Assembly (NCBI RefSeq): GCF_000758885.1
Contig: NZ_JRNB01000119.1
Coordinates: 51,422 to 115,421 of the forward strand
Reading direction: 5' to 3'
Source of the DNA: Peptostreptococcus sp. MV1
GTDB lineage: Bacteria; Bacillota; Clostridia; Peptostreptococcales; Peptostreptococcaceae
Length of the DNA stretch: 64,000 nucleotides
Part shown: one piece after another, positions 16,861 to 25,441 of the stretch
Layout: each line of letters starts with the position of its first letter
How positions within the stretch are numbered: the first letter of the stretch is position 1
The notes under the pieces: model-generated
The model's database searches: none
Seen by the model: the letters and a program-made list of their open reading frames with translations, nothing else
Told to the model about the DNA's origin: nothing
Position numbers and translations under genes: made by a program

Positions 16861-18750
16861 ATGGTCAAATTAAATAAAAACCAGGCCCAGGCAGTGGCCC
16901 ATATTGATGGACCTTGCATGGTCCTAGCTGGTCCAGGATCCGGCAAGACTAGGGTCATATCCCAGAGGATAGTTTCGATGGTTCTTGACCATGCCATTCC
17001 TCCTACTAGGATATTGGCTATTAGCTTTACCAAGGCATCTTCTGTGGAGATGAAGAAGAGGACGCTTGGATACGGTCAGGATAAAAGGCTCAAGAAGGTT
17101 AGCTTTGGGACCTTTCATTCTAGTTTTTTTAGGATATTGAGGAGGTATGCTGGAGTTGGCCTAGATGACCTATTAGTTGATATAGATAGATTTAAATTGG
17201 TTAAGTCTATACTCAAATATCTCAAGGTGACCAATTACAATGATGACGATGTAGCGGACCTTTTAAATGAGATATCCCTGGTCAAGAATGAACTATTGGA
17301 TTATAGGGATTATGAGAGTCTTAGTTTTGATCAAGATACTTTTCAAAAGGCCTATAGGATATATGAGGATGAGAAGAAAAAGTACGGCAAGATAGACTTT
17401 GACGATATGTTGATAAGGGCCTATGACCTCTTAAGGGCTGAGCCCGCTATCTTGAATATAGTCAGGCAGGTGTTTCGGTATATACTGATTGACGAGTTTC
17501 AGGATATAAATAAGGTACAGTTTGAGCTGATAAGGTTAGTTGCAGGTCAAGAGCAGAATGTATTTGTAGTTGGTGATGAAGACCAGAGTATCTATGGCTT
17601 CAGGGGGGCCAGGCCGGACTTTATGCTGGAGTTTGATGAGTATTTTCCTGGTGCCAAGCATATATATTTGGATATAAACTACAGGTCTTGTGAGAATATA
17701 GTAGACCTGTCAGCTAGCCTTATCAAAAAAAATAAGCTTAGACACGACAAGATGATAAGGGCCTTTAGTAAGGAGTCTGCAAGAATTTCCTATATATATC
17801 CCAGGGATACGGACGACGAGGCAAGATTGGTGGCAGGGCAGATTTTTGATAGGATAGGCTCTCAAAAGGACGCATCTTATGGCGACTTTGCAGTTATCTA
17901 TAGGACCAATAGGCAGGCCAGAGCCTTTGTGGATGCCTTTATGAATAAGAGGATTCCCTTTATTTTAAAGGATGCCCCCAAGACCATCTATGACCATTGG
18001 GTTAGTCTGGACCTAATAGCCTATCTGAGGATAGCCATGGATATAGGATCTAGTGGAGACTGGGTCAGGGTTATCAACAAGCCCTTTAGGTATATATCAA
18101 AAAATTCTCTTGCAAAGGCAGAGAGGTCAGTTGATTTTTTTGATGCCCTTTTGAATGATGAGGATATAAAGGATTTTCAAAAGAAAAATTTGGAAGACCT
18201 CTATGAAGACCTAAATTATGTCAGGGGGCTTAGTCCCCAGTATGGAATTTCCTACATCAGGACGACATTGGACTATGATAGGTATATATTGGAATACTGT
18301 CACGAGCGCAAGATAAGGGCCCAGCAGATAGTGGAGATATTAGATGAACTAGAGTCTGCTGCATCCAACTACAAGACCATATTGGATTTTTTCAAGCATA
18401 TAGACCAGGTTAGGGAAGAAGTTAAGAAGAGCTCTGACAAGACTACAGGATCAAGTTTGGCAACCAGGGCAGATGAAGGTGTAGTCCTTACAACCATGCA
18501 CAGCTCCAAGGGATTGGAGTTTGAGTCAGTCTATATAGTCGGTGTAAATGAGGGAGTAATTCCCTACCAGGTAGCCGATGAAGCTAGGGTTGATATAGAA
18601 GAGGAGAGAAGGCTCTTTTACGTTGCCATCACCAGGAGCAAGAAGGAATTAGTCATATCCAGTCCACTCAAGCGCTTTGGAAAAAAGGTCGGTCCATCAA
18701 TGTTTTTAAAAGACTTACAAGAAAATAGAAGGAATTTAAAAGGTAGTTAG
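16861..18750 (+). CDS. UvrD/PcrA-like superfamily 1 DNA helicase
   Basis: A 629-residue 3'-5' SF1 helicase. Visible motifs are the Q-motif and Walker A (GPGSGKTRVI), Walker B with motif II (ILIDEFQDINKVQ), motif III (VGDEDQSIYGFRGA), the motif V region (TMHSSKGLEFESVYIVG) and motif VI (RRLFYVAITRSKKEL). It is about 100 residues shorter than PcrA and lacks the C-terminal Tudor-like RNA polymerase-binding tail, so I leave out a pcrA/uvrD symbol. AAGGAGG precedes the ATG. The stop codon lies inside the left arm of the terminator. Confidence 0.88.
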   Translation: MVKLNKNQAQAVAHIDGPCMVLAGPGSGKTRVISQRIVSMVLDHAIPPTRILAISFTKASSVEMKKRTLGYGQDKRLKKVSFGTFHSSFFRILRRYAGVGLDDLLVDIDRFKLVKSILKYLKVTNYNDDDVADLLNEISLVKNELLDYRDYESLSFDQDTFQKAYRIYEDEKKKYGKIDFDDMLIRAYDLLRAEPAILNIVRQVFRYILIDEFQDINKVQFELIRLVAGQEQNVFVVGDEDQSIYGFRGARPDFMLEFDEYFPGAKHIYLDINYRSCENIVDLSASLIKKNKLRHDKMIRAFSKESARISYIYPRDTDDEARLVAGQIFDRIGSQKDASYGDFAVIYRTNRQARAFVDAFMNKRIPFILKDAPKTIYDHWVSLDLIAYLRIAMDIGSSGDWVRVINKPFRYISKNSLAKAERSVDFFDALLNDEDIKDFQKKNLEDLYEDLNYVRGLSPQYGISYIRTTLDYDRYILEYCHERKIRAQQIVEILDELESAASNYKTILDFFKHIDQVREEVKKSSDKTTGSSLATRADEGVVLTTMHSSKGLEFESVYIVGVNEGVIPYQVADEARVDIEEERRLFYVAITRSKKELVISSPLKRFGKKVGPSMFLKDLQENRRNLKGS

Positions 18751-18776
18751 ATATTTTGTATCTAAGCTACCTTTTT
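18739..18776. terminator. Bidirectional terminator after the helicase gene
   Basis: AAAGGTAGtTAGATA pairs with TATCTAagCTACCTTT around a 5-base loop and is flanked by T-runs usable in both directions. The thermonuclease gene converges on it from the other side. Confidence 0.85.
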
Positions 18777-18839
18777 CTTGTATTATCCTTGTATTAAATT
18801 AAGTAATCAAATGTTCTACTATATCATTTTCTACTAGAC

Positions 18840-19655
18840 TTATTTTTTAGACTTTCTATAACCAGCATTTATGGCATCTTCTTCGTTGTCAAAGTAGACT
18901 GCATTTTTATCGCTTACAGAATCATATCCTTTTGAACCCTTTAGGTGGTAGACCTTGCTATTTTTATTACCCTTGACACTTTTCTGGGATTTTTTAATTG
19001 TAATATTATCCTTGGCTGAAGGATTCTTTGCCTTTAGCCTTTTTCCATCGTTGAGTGGCCTTGTCTCAGGATTGTCTTTGTGACTTTCATTAAAGGTTCT
19101 TAGGCTGGCTTCATTCCATAATCCTACAGATTTTTCCTGGGCCTGGTGCTGGAAGCTGGCGAATAGGTCGCTATATCTGGTATCAGGTTGGAATGAATAG
19201 GCATAGGCATATCCATTTATAACTAGCTGGGCATTGTACATATACTTGGATATTTCTTCTTTGCTAGGGTTGTCGCTACTAGGCATTTCTAGCCATACAT
19301 ACCTTAGGAGACGACCATACTTGTCAGTGTCGGATACATCTTTTTGAAGGTATACTGTCTTGTTTTTTAGTTGCCTTTTAGAATAATCACTGGCTTCTTT
19401 GCCATAGAATTGGACAGGTTTATTGGGGTGGACAGTCTCCGGAGTGTCAACACCGATCATCCTCAGCTTGTATTTTTTTCCGTCCATCATCAGGTGGATG
19501 GTGTCACCGTCTATCACCCTGACTACAGTAGCTTTCTCAAAGTTTGAACTACCAGTATTGCTACTAGGATTACAGCCAACAAGGGCTAGGACCATGACTA
19601 GTGGCATACATAGAAGTAGCAATTTCATAGCTTTATTTTTAATATTGTCAAACAT
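18840..19655 (-). CDS. Thermonuclease-family lipoprotein
   Basis: A 271-residue staphylococcal-nuclease-like lipoprotein with lipobox LVGC (Cys28). The Ca-dependent active site is complete: Asp in RVIDGDT, Arg in KLRMIGVDTPE, Glu in the same motif, and the second Arg in DKYGRLLRYVW. The C-terminus (about 230-271) resembles the small Ada-like KVYH...YRPCK module often fused to such nucleases, but its cysteines are replaced (GSKGY and YRKSK), so it cannot bind zinc in that way. The predicted role is extracellular degradation of DNA or RNA at the cell surface, for nutrition or defence against extracellular DNA. A good SD, AAGGAGA, is present on the minus strand. Confidence 0.85.
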   Translation of the reverse strand: MFDNIKNKAMKLLLLCMPLVMVLALVGCNPSSNTGSSNFEKATVVRVIDGDTIHLMMDGKKYKLRMIGVDTPETVHPNKPVQFYGKEASDYSKRQLKNKTVYLQKDVSDTDKYGRLLRYVWLEMPSSDNPSKEEISKYMYNAQLVINGYAYAYSFQPDTRYSDLFASFQHQAQEKSVGLWNEASLRTFNESHKDNPETRPLNDGKRLKAKNPSAKDNITIKKSQKSVKGNKNSKVYHLKGSKGYDSVSDKNAVYFDNEEDAINAGYRKSKK

Positions 19656-19734
19656 TGTATATCTCCTTTATATCTATTGTATTTACCTTGAATAGCAATA
19701 CAAGTATATTATACCATATTTTGCACAGTAAAAT

Positions 19735-19757
19735 GGAGCCACCATATAGGTAGCCCC
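19735..19757 (-). terminator. Probable terminator of pdxS
   Basis: On the minus strand GGGGCTACC and GGTGGCTCC form a 9-bp stem (two G-U pairs) followed by ATTTTA. The U-tract is short. A second 8-bp perfect hairpin (about 19788-19809) lies closer to the gene but lacks a T-run. Confidence 0.5.
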
Positions 19758-19827
19758 AAGTTAAAAGAGTTTATGTATTTATTTTTATACAGGAGGTTGC
19801 CTGTATAGTCTGCATTCAAAAATATTA

Positions 19828-20685
19828 TTAGATTCCTCTTTCAGCCATGATGATTTCGATTTCGTCCTCGTTGATACCAACCATAGCTTCACCAAGGTTT
19901 TCAGATACTTCTGCTATTATCTGAGGATTGTCATAGTTTTGAACAGCCTTAACTATTGCCTTAGCCCTCTGTTCTGGGTTACCAGACTTGAATATACCAG
20001 AGCCTACAAATACACCTTCAGCACCTAGCTGTCTCATTAGGGCAGCATCTGCAGGAGTAGCCACACCACCAGCGGAGAAGTTTACAACTGGAAGCTTGCC
20101 ATTGTCGTGTACATACTTGATTAGGTCATATGGCACTCTGAATTCCTTAGCCTTTTCGAATAGTTCGTCTTCAGCTAGGGCAACAACCTGTCTGATTTCT
20201 CCCTGGATCTGTCTCATGTGAGATACAGCCTGTACAACGTCACCAGTACCAGCTTCACCCTTAGTTCTAATCATTGCAGCACCTTCCTGGATTCTTCTAA
20301 GTGCTTCGCCAAGGTTTCTAGCACCACATACGAATGGGGCCTTGAACTTAGTCTTATCAACATGGTGGATATTATCGGCTGGTGACAATACTTCAGATTC
20401 ATCTATATAGTCAATACCGATAGCTTCAAGTATCTGAGCTTCTACAAAGTGACCTATTCTACATTTAGCCATTACTGGTATAGATACAGCATTCATTATT
20501 TCCTTGATCATAGCAGGATCACTCATTCTTGATACACCACCAGCAACTCTTATGTCTGCTGGGATTCTCTCAAGTGCCATAACTGCAACAGCACCAGCAG
20601 CTTCAGCTATTTTAGCCTGTTCTGGAGTAGTAACGTCCATTATTACTCCGCCGATAAATTGTTTTGTAACATCTTCCTTATTCAT
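19828..20685 (-). CDS. pdxS: Pyridoxal 5'-phosphate synthase lyase subunit
   Basis: A 285-residue PdxS/SNZ barrel that builds PLP from ribose 5-phosphate, glyceraldehyde 3-phosphate and ammonia. The catalytic lysines are in [15 protein letters not shown] and [14 protein letters not shown] start at ATG 20685 ([10 protein letters not shown]) since AAGGAGA is correctly placed; the longer open frame to 20724 has no SD. The glutaminase partner pdxT, usually directly downstream, is not present; a thermonuclease lipoprotein follows instead. The gene is divergent from a PdxR-like regulator, which likely controls it. Confidence 0.95.
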   Translation of the reverse strand: MNKEDVTKQFIGGVIMDVTTPEQAKIAEAAGAVAVMALERIPADIRVAGGVSRMSDPAMIKEIMNAVSIPVMAKCRIGHFVEAQILEAIGIDYIDESEVLSPADNIHHVDKTKFKAPFVCGARNLGEALRRIQEGAAMIRTKGEAGTGDVVQAVSHMRQIQGEIRQVVALAEDELFEKAKEFRVPYDLIKYVHDNGKLPVVNFSAGGVATPADAALMRQLGAEGVFVGSGIFKSGNPEQRAKAIVKAVQNYDNPQIIAEVSENLGEAMVGINEDEIEIIMAERGI

Positions 20686-20790
20686 AATACTCAGTCTCCT
20701 TAAATAAATTGTTACGATACGCATATCAAATTTATCTAAATATTGTATCGATTACATTAATAGTATAAAATAGAAGTGGTAGGTAAAAAA

Positions 20791-20828
20791 GAACCAATTT
20801 GAATAAAAAAAAGGGGACCAGATTGATT
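20791..20828. promoter_or_regulatory. Direct repeats, candidate PdxR operator
   Basis: GAACCAATTTGAAT (20791) and GGACCAGATTGATT (20815) are related direct repeats (10 of 14 bases) spaced 24 bases apart in the pdxS-pdxR intergenic region. MocR-type regulators commonly bind direct repeats. The assignment is an inference. Confidence 0.45.
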
Positions 20829-20874
20829 CTATAAAAGTCACAATATAAGCGATAAATTTGGAGATAGAAGTTGT

Positions 20875-22326
20875 ATGAAGAAGTATGAAATAGTTTATAT
20901 GAATGTAAAAGAAAAGATAATATCGGGCCTATATCCTGAGAAGACAAGATTGCCAAGCAAGAGGGACATGGCCCACATGATGTCAGTTAGTTTGAATACT
21001 GTGGAGATAGCCTATGCCCAGCTTCAGGACGAGGGCTATATAGAAGCCATGGAGCGTAGGGGGTATTTTGTAGCAAAACGTGACTATATGAAAAAAAGTA
21101 TGGGTACAATATCCAGGCCTATCTACAGGGAAAAAGTATATAAGTATGATTTTTCCTATGGCGGTGTCGATGAAAAATTTCCATTTGGTGTATGGAAAAA
21201 AATTTCCAAAGAGGCCATAGATGATCTAGGTAGTGACCTATTAAAGAGGGTAAATCCCATGGGAGATATGAGTTTGAGAGAATCTATTGCCACCTACCTA
21301 AAGGCCTATAGGGGTATAGGAGCTAAGATGGAAAATATTTTGATTTCTGCTAGTACAGAGCACCTTTTTCAGATATTATTTTGCATACTAGAGGATGACA
21401 AGGTCTTTGGTATAGAAGATCCTGGTTTTGAGAGGTGGAGCCTACTTTTTAGGACAAATAATATTTCCTTTAAGGCACTCTCCCTAGATGGCAAGGGGGT
21501 CAGTAAGAAGGCAGTTGAGAATTCAGGTTTAGATATACTTTGTATAACACCAGCCCACCAATTTCCGACCGGTCAGACTATGCCAGTAGCCAAAAGACTG
21601 GATATATTAAAATGGGCCAGCCAAGATGGTAGGTGGATTATAGAGGACGACTATGATGGGGAATTTAGGTATAGTGGTAAGCCTCTTCCAGCCATGAAGA
21701 GTATGGATGAAATGGACAAGGTCATATTCATGGGGTCTTTTTCCAATACAGTCAGTCCTGCCATGAGGATTAGTTATATGGTGTTACCGGACATTCTAGT
21801 TGGTATATATCATAAGAGAGTTTCATATACGGCCTGTCCAGTTCCGGTCTTGGCCCAGAGGAGTCTTGATATATTTATTAGAGAGGGTTACTTTGTCAGG
21901 CATATCAATAGGATGAGGAAGATATACAAGAAAAAAATGGAGCTGGTAAAGGATATAGTTGATGGATATGAATTTTTGAACCTAGAGGGGGGAGATACAG
22001 GCCTACATCTTGTTTTGACCTGGGATAGACCAGGGTATAAGAACTTTGAGAATATAGATATGGTGCCAAATGAGCTTGGGGATATTAGGAAGGCTGGGTC
22101 TGATTCACAGACCAAAAAGAACCTATGTGATATAAGTGGAGATGAGCTAGCGGACCTGGCTGATAAAAGGAACATAAGGGTGACAAGTCTATCCAGTTAC
22201 TATATTGGTGAGGCCCACAAGGAGGGGCTGGTTCTAGGGTTTGCTTCAATGTCTCTAGAGGATATTGAAGACGGTTTGACGAAATTATTGGAGCTTTTTG
22301 GATATGGAAAATTACTTGAAAAATAG
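20875..22326 (+). CDS. pdxR: MocR/PdxR-family transcription regulator without PLP lysine
   Basis: A 483-residue fusion of an N-terminal GntR winged helix (about 1-70, LPSKRDMAHMMSVSLNTVEIAYAQL) and an aminotransferase class I fold (about 105-480). Divergent from pdxS, it fits PdxR, the PLP-sensing regulator of pyridoxal synthesis. The Schiff-base lysine of the family motif (GSFSK) is Asn291 here (GSFSN, codon AAT at 21745-21747), while the surrounding residues, the DDYDGEFRY motif and the Arg of MRISYMVLP are intact. Covalent PLP binding would be lost; non-covalent sensing or a constitutive state remains possible. GGAGA lies 10 bases before the ATG. Confidence 0.8.
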   Translation: MKKYEIVYMNVKEKIISGLYPEKTRLPSKRDMAHMMSVSLNTVEIAYAQLQDEGYIEAMERRGYFVAKRDYMKKSMGTISRPIYREKVYKYDFSYGGVDEKFPFGVWKKISKEAIDDLGSDLLKRVNPMGDMSLRESIATYLKAYRGIGAKMENILISASTEHLFQILFCILEDDKVFGIEDPGFERWSLLFRTNNISFKALSLDGKGVSKKAVENSGLDILCITPAHQFPTGQTMPVAKRLDILKWASQDGRWIIEDDYDGEFRYSGKPLPAMKSMDEMDKVIFMGSFSNTVSPAMRISYMVLPDILVGIYHKRVSYTACPVPVLAQRSLDIFIREGYFVRHINRMRKIYKKKMELVKDIVDGYEFLNLEGGDTGLHLVLTWDRPGYKNFENIDMVPNELGDIRKAGSDSQTKKNLCDISGDELADLADKRNIRVTSLSSYYIGEAHKEGLVLGFASMSLEDIEDGLTKLLELFGYGKLLEK

Positions 22327-22391
22327 GCCTCTTAGACGTATAATTTAAGTAGGTTTAAAGAAAATATTCTAAAAATATAGGAGGCAGAATT

Positions 22392-22691
22392 ATGGCAGTA
22401 GTAGAGTTAACAGTGTGTCCTCTAGGGACTGGAACAACAAGCGCAAGTTCATATGTAGCAGGAGCGCAGAAGATATTGAGTGACCAGGATAAGATTAAGT
22501 ATTTACTAAATCCTATGGGAACTGTAATGGAAGGTGACCTTGATGAGATATTTGCCTTGATTAGAAAGATTCAGGAAGATGTTTTTGACAAGGGAGTAGA
22601 TAGGGTTTACTCTATTATAAAGGTTGATGATAGAAGAGACAAGCAGGCTAGTATGGAACAAAAACTAGCATCTGTCAAGGCCAAACTTTAG
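22392..22691 (+). CDS. MTH1187/YqgV-type thiamine-binding protein
   Basis: A 99-residue protein of the former DUF77 family (MTH1187, YkoF-like ferredoxin fold), with the opening VVELTVCPLGTGTTSASSYV and the motif LNPMGTVMEGDLDEIF. Members bind thiamine or HMP in the cytoplasm. AGGAGGC precedes the ATG. It stands alone between pdxR and a strong terminator. No TPP riboswitch is visible upstream. Confidence 0.85.
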   Translation: MAVVELTVCPLGTGTTSASSYVAGAQKILSDQDKIKYLLNPMGTVMEGDLDEIFALIRKIQEDVFDKGVDRVYSIIKVDDRRDKQASMEQKLASVKAKL

Positions 22692-22747
22692 GCAAGGCTT
22701 TGTTTTGTGACGGGTATATTTTAGCAAGTTTGAGTATACTTTACAGG

Positions 22748-22778
22748 GGCAATTAGGTGGGGACTTAATTGCCTTTTT
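22748..22778 (+). terminator. Rho-independent terminator
   Basis: GGCAATTA/TAATTGCC stem with a 10-base loop, followed by TTTTT. Confidence 0.85.
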
Positions 22779-22881
22779 CATGGATAATGATCGATAGAAT
22801 CTTTAAATTTTCTTTAAAATTTTACTAGGATTAATTTAAGTTTTTTATGGTAATATTCTGAGTTATAAGTTAGGAGGAATC

Positions 22882-24054
22882 ATGGACATAATAGTATACA
22901 TAGACGATATAGTTAAATCTGAACCTCTGAGATTGGTTTTTAGCAATAAATCTGATAAAAATTACGACTACAAAAAGGTTAAAATAAATTTAACAAAGGC
23001 AAAGGATAGGAAATTTTATCAGGTAGAAAAGTTTACTGACAAACAGGTTTTTCATGAAAATATAGAATTAGGTGTCTTGCCTTCCTATATAAAGGATATG
23101 ATGGACAGGTTTAGGCAGTTAACAGCAATTTCAGAAGACTACAATTTTGATATCAGAATTTCAAAAAAGGGCAAGATATTTTACTCAAAGCACAGTCAGA
23201 AAAATGAGCTAAAAATAGACAAAAATCACAATAAAAAGAAAAATTATATATTGGAAGAAGGTATGGATATACCTGCCTTTGTAGATTTAGGAATCTTTAG
23301 CAAGGATGGCAAAATAATCAATTCCAAGTATGACAAGTATAAGCAGATAAACAGGTTTATAGAAATAATAGATGATGAAGTCAAAAAACTTCCAAGCGAC
23401 TATATAGATGGCAAAGACAAGGTCTTGAGGATACTGGACTTTGGGTGTGGCAAGTCATATCTGACATTTGTGGTTTACTATTACTTTGTCGAAATTAGGA
23501 AGATGAATGTTGAGATTACAGGCTTGGATCTAAAGGAAGACGTAATTAACAAGTGCAAGGAGGTAGCCCAAAAGTACGGCTATGATAGATTGAAGTTTGA
23601 ACTAGGTGACATAAATGGCTACAAGCTTGAGAATAATGTCGATATAGTTATCAGTCTTCACGCCTGTGATACGGCAACAGACTATGCCCTATTCAATGCC
23701 GTAAATTGGAAGGCTAAGATGATATTTTCAGTTCCATGTTGCCAACATGAAATAAATGCTAGTATAAAGGCGGATAAGTTATCTATAATAACAAGATACG
23801 GGCTAATCCAAGAGAGGATGGCAGCCTTGATGACGGACAGTATCAGGGCAAATATATTGGAAGCCATGGGTTATAAGACGCAGTTGATAGAATTTATAGA
23901 TTTTGAACATTCTCCAAAAAATATTTTGATTAGGGCTGTTAGGTCCAAGGTCAGTAGGGAAAAAAGAAAAAAATTGATAGATGAAATAGAGGCTCTTAGA
24001 AGTGAGTTTTCTTTCGAGCAGACGCTTTATAGTCTACTAAAAGATAGTTTGTAG
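22882..24054 (+). CDS. Class I SAM-dependent methyltransferase
   Basis: A 390-residue protein with a family-specific N-terminal domain (about 1-150) and a Rossmann methyltransferase domain: motif I LDFGCGKSYLTF at about 189, then the acidic GLDLKEDVI strand, and ISLHACDTATDYAL with a later VPCCQHE motif. This HACD plus PCCQHE combination belongs to the broad GSTCD/DUF-type methyltransferase family whose substrate is unknown. TAGGAGG precedes the start. It ends 9 bases before dltD, so it may be transcribed with the dlt genes, though no functional connection is known. Confidence 0.75.
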   Translation: MDIIVYIDDIVKSEPLRLVFSNKSDKNYDYKKVKINLTKAKDRKFYQVEKFTDKQVFHENIELGVLPSYIKDMMDRFRQLTAISEDYNFDIRISKKGKIFYSKHSQKNELKIDKNHNKKKNYILEEGMDIPAFVDLGIFSKDGKIINSKYDKYKQINRFIEIIDDEVKKLPSDYIDGKDKVLRILDFGCGKSYLTFVVYYYFVEIRKMNVEITGLDLKEDVINKCKEVAQKYGYDRLKFELGDINGYKLENNVDIVISLHACDTATDYALFNAVNWKAKMIFSVPCCQHEINASIKADKLSIITRYGLIQERMAALMTDSIRANILEAMGYKTQLIEFIDFEHSPKNILIRAVRSKVSREKRKKLIDEIEALRSEFSFEQTLYSLLKDSL

Positions 24055-24063
24055 GTGTGAATT

Positions 24064-25290
24064 ATGAAGAAAATTAGGTATGTGATACTTGCTTTGCTGA
24101 TACCAATTATGGTAGCAGTAGCTTGTGTGTTTAGCTTGGACAAGTATTTAGATTATAAAAATAATAAGATGATGGAGGCCAAGGACCTCTACCCAATGCT
24201 ACACGATACAGTGAGCTTGGTCAAGGACAAGGGAGTATATGTCAATAACTATTTGGCACATGAGGGAGCGATCTTATTTATGGGTTCATCGGAACTGAGC
24301 CATTCAACTAGGCAGCATCCGGATTATTATTTTAACACGGGAAGGACTAAGAACAAGGCTCTTGCTATAGGAAGGGCCTATACCCAGTCGCTTCAACATG
24401 CTAGTATAGTGGGTTCTTTGGACAATGATATAAAAAACAAGAATATAGTCTTACTCTTATCTATGCAGTGGTTTATGGAAAAGGATGGTGTGACAGCAGA
24501 TCACTTCCTTACTAGGTTTTCTCCAGTTCAATTTTACAACTTTATGTCCAATCCAGTTGTTAGTAAAAGTACAAAGAAAAAATATGCCAGGAGGATATCT
24601 TATTTAATGAAAGAACCTGGAGAGTACAAGGCTGAGGCCTTATACGCAAATCTTTATTTAAATAATGATGTAGCCCACCAGTGTTTAAAGACTCTATTGA
24701 GTCCATATTTTAAGGCCAGAAGGGTTATGGTGAGTTTGAAGGATAAGGGAATAACATACAAATCTTTGAGACATCTCTATAATAAGACTGACCAGTCTCA
24801 TGATATAGCCGGAAAAATAGACTGGGACAAGGAAAGAGAATATGCCAAGACGGAGGCGAAAAATAGGGTTGGTAAGAATATTCACAGGTTGGGTAATAGG
24901 AATGTCTATGTTGACAAGGGCTATTACAGAGAATATATGAAGAATAAGGATGAGGTTTTTAAGGGCTTTTATAGCTATGTAAAATTAACTGACTCAAAAG
25001 AATACACTGATGTAAGGATATTTTTAGATACTTGTAGGGATATGGGCATAAAGCCAACTGTAGTTTTATTGCCGGGCATGCCGGAATTTTATGACTATGC
25101 AGGTATAGGTATCAAGGACAGGAGGGCTTTTGCTAAAAAGTTAAAGAATATAGCAGGCCAATACGATAGCAAGTTCTTAGACTTGACATCTAGGGAAAAT
25201 GAGCGTTACTATTTGAGGGATATAATGCATCTAGGAACCCTTGGATGGGCAGACTTGTGTGAACAAATTTATGATATATATGAAAGGTAG
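24064..25290 (+). CDS. dltD: D-alanyl lipoteichoic acid transfer protein DltD
   Basis: A 408-residue extracytoplasmic acyltransferase with one N-terminal membrane helix (about 5-25). It transfers D-alanine to teichoic acid with DltB. The SGNH-like catalytic residues are visible: Ser in FMGSSELSH and Asp/His in RDIMHLGTLGW near the C-terminus. Here dltD is the first dlt gene, ahead of dltX, whereas most Firmicutes place it last. The SD is weak (AGGTGTG). D-alanylation lowers wall negative charge and gives resistance to cationic peptides. Confidence 0.92.
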   Translation: MKKIRYVILALLIPIMVAVACVFSLDKYLDYKNNKMMEAKDLYPMLHDTVSLVKDKGVYVNNYLAHEGAILFMGSSELSHSTRQHPDYYFNTGRTKNKALAIGRAYTQSLQHASIVGSLDNDIKNKNIVLLLSMQWFMEKDGVTADHFLTRFSPVQFYNFMSNPVVSKSTKKKYARRISYLMKEPGEYKAEALYANLYLNNDVAHQCLKTLLSPYFKARRVMVSLKDKGITYKSLRHLYNKTDQSHDIAGKIDWDKEREYAKTEAKNRVGKNIHRLGNRNVYVDKGYYREYMKNKDEVFKGFYSYVKLTDSKEYTDVRIFLDTCRDMGIKPTVVLLPGMPEFYDYAGIGIKDRRAFAKKLKNIAGQYDSKFLDLTSRENERYYLRDIMHLGTLGWADLCEQIYDIYER

Positions 25291-25296
25291 GATATT

Positions 25297-25422
25297 ATGA
25301 CAGATGAAGCAAAGAAGTATATGAAGATGGCCTTGGTAATTAGCCTGGCAATGGTCATATGTATTTTGGTTTTTACGTTTTTACCTTTTAAGGAGTTACC
25401 GTTTATATATAATGAGTTTTAG
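25297..25422 (+). CDS. dltX: DltX small membrane protein
   Basis: A 41-codon gene between dltD and dltA: a short polar N-terminus (MTDEAKKYMK), one membrane helix, and the C-terminal PFIYNEF. DltX proteins are about 50 residues with one helix and a conserved aromatic C-terminal motif of this FIYN-type, which engages the DltB/DltD machinery at the outer face. Position next to dltA is the usual one. The ATG lies 6 bases after the dltD stop, and its SD (GGTAGG) overlaps the end of dltD. Easily missed because of its size. Confidence 0.8.
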   Translation: MTDEAKKYMKMALVISLAMVICILVFTFLPFKELPFIYNEF

Positions 25423-25441
25423 ATAGTGAGGGATGAAGACA

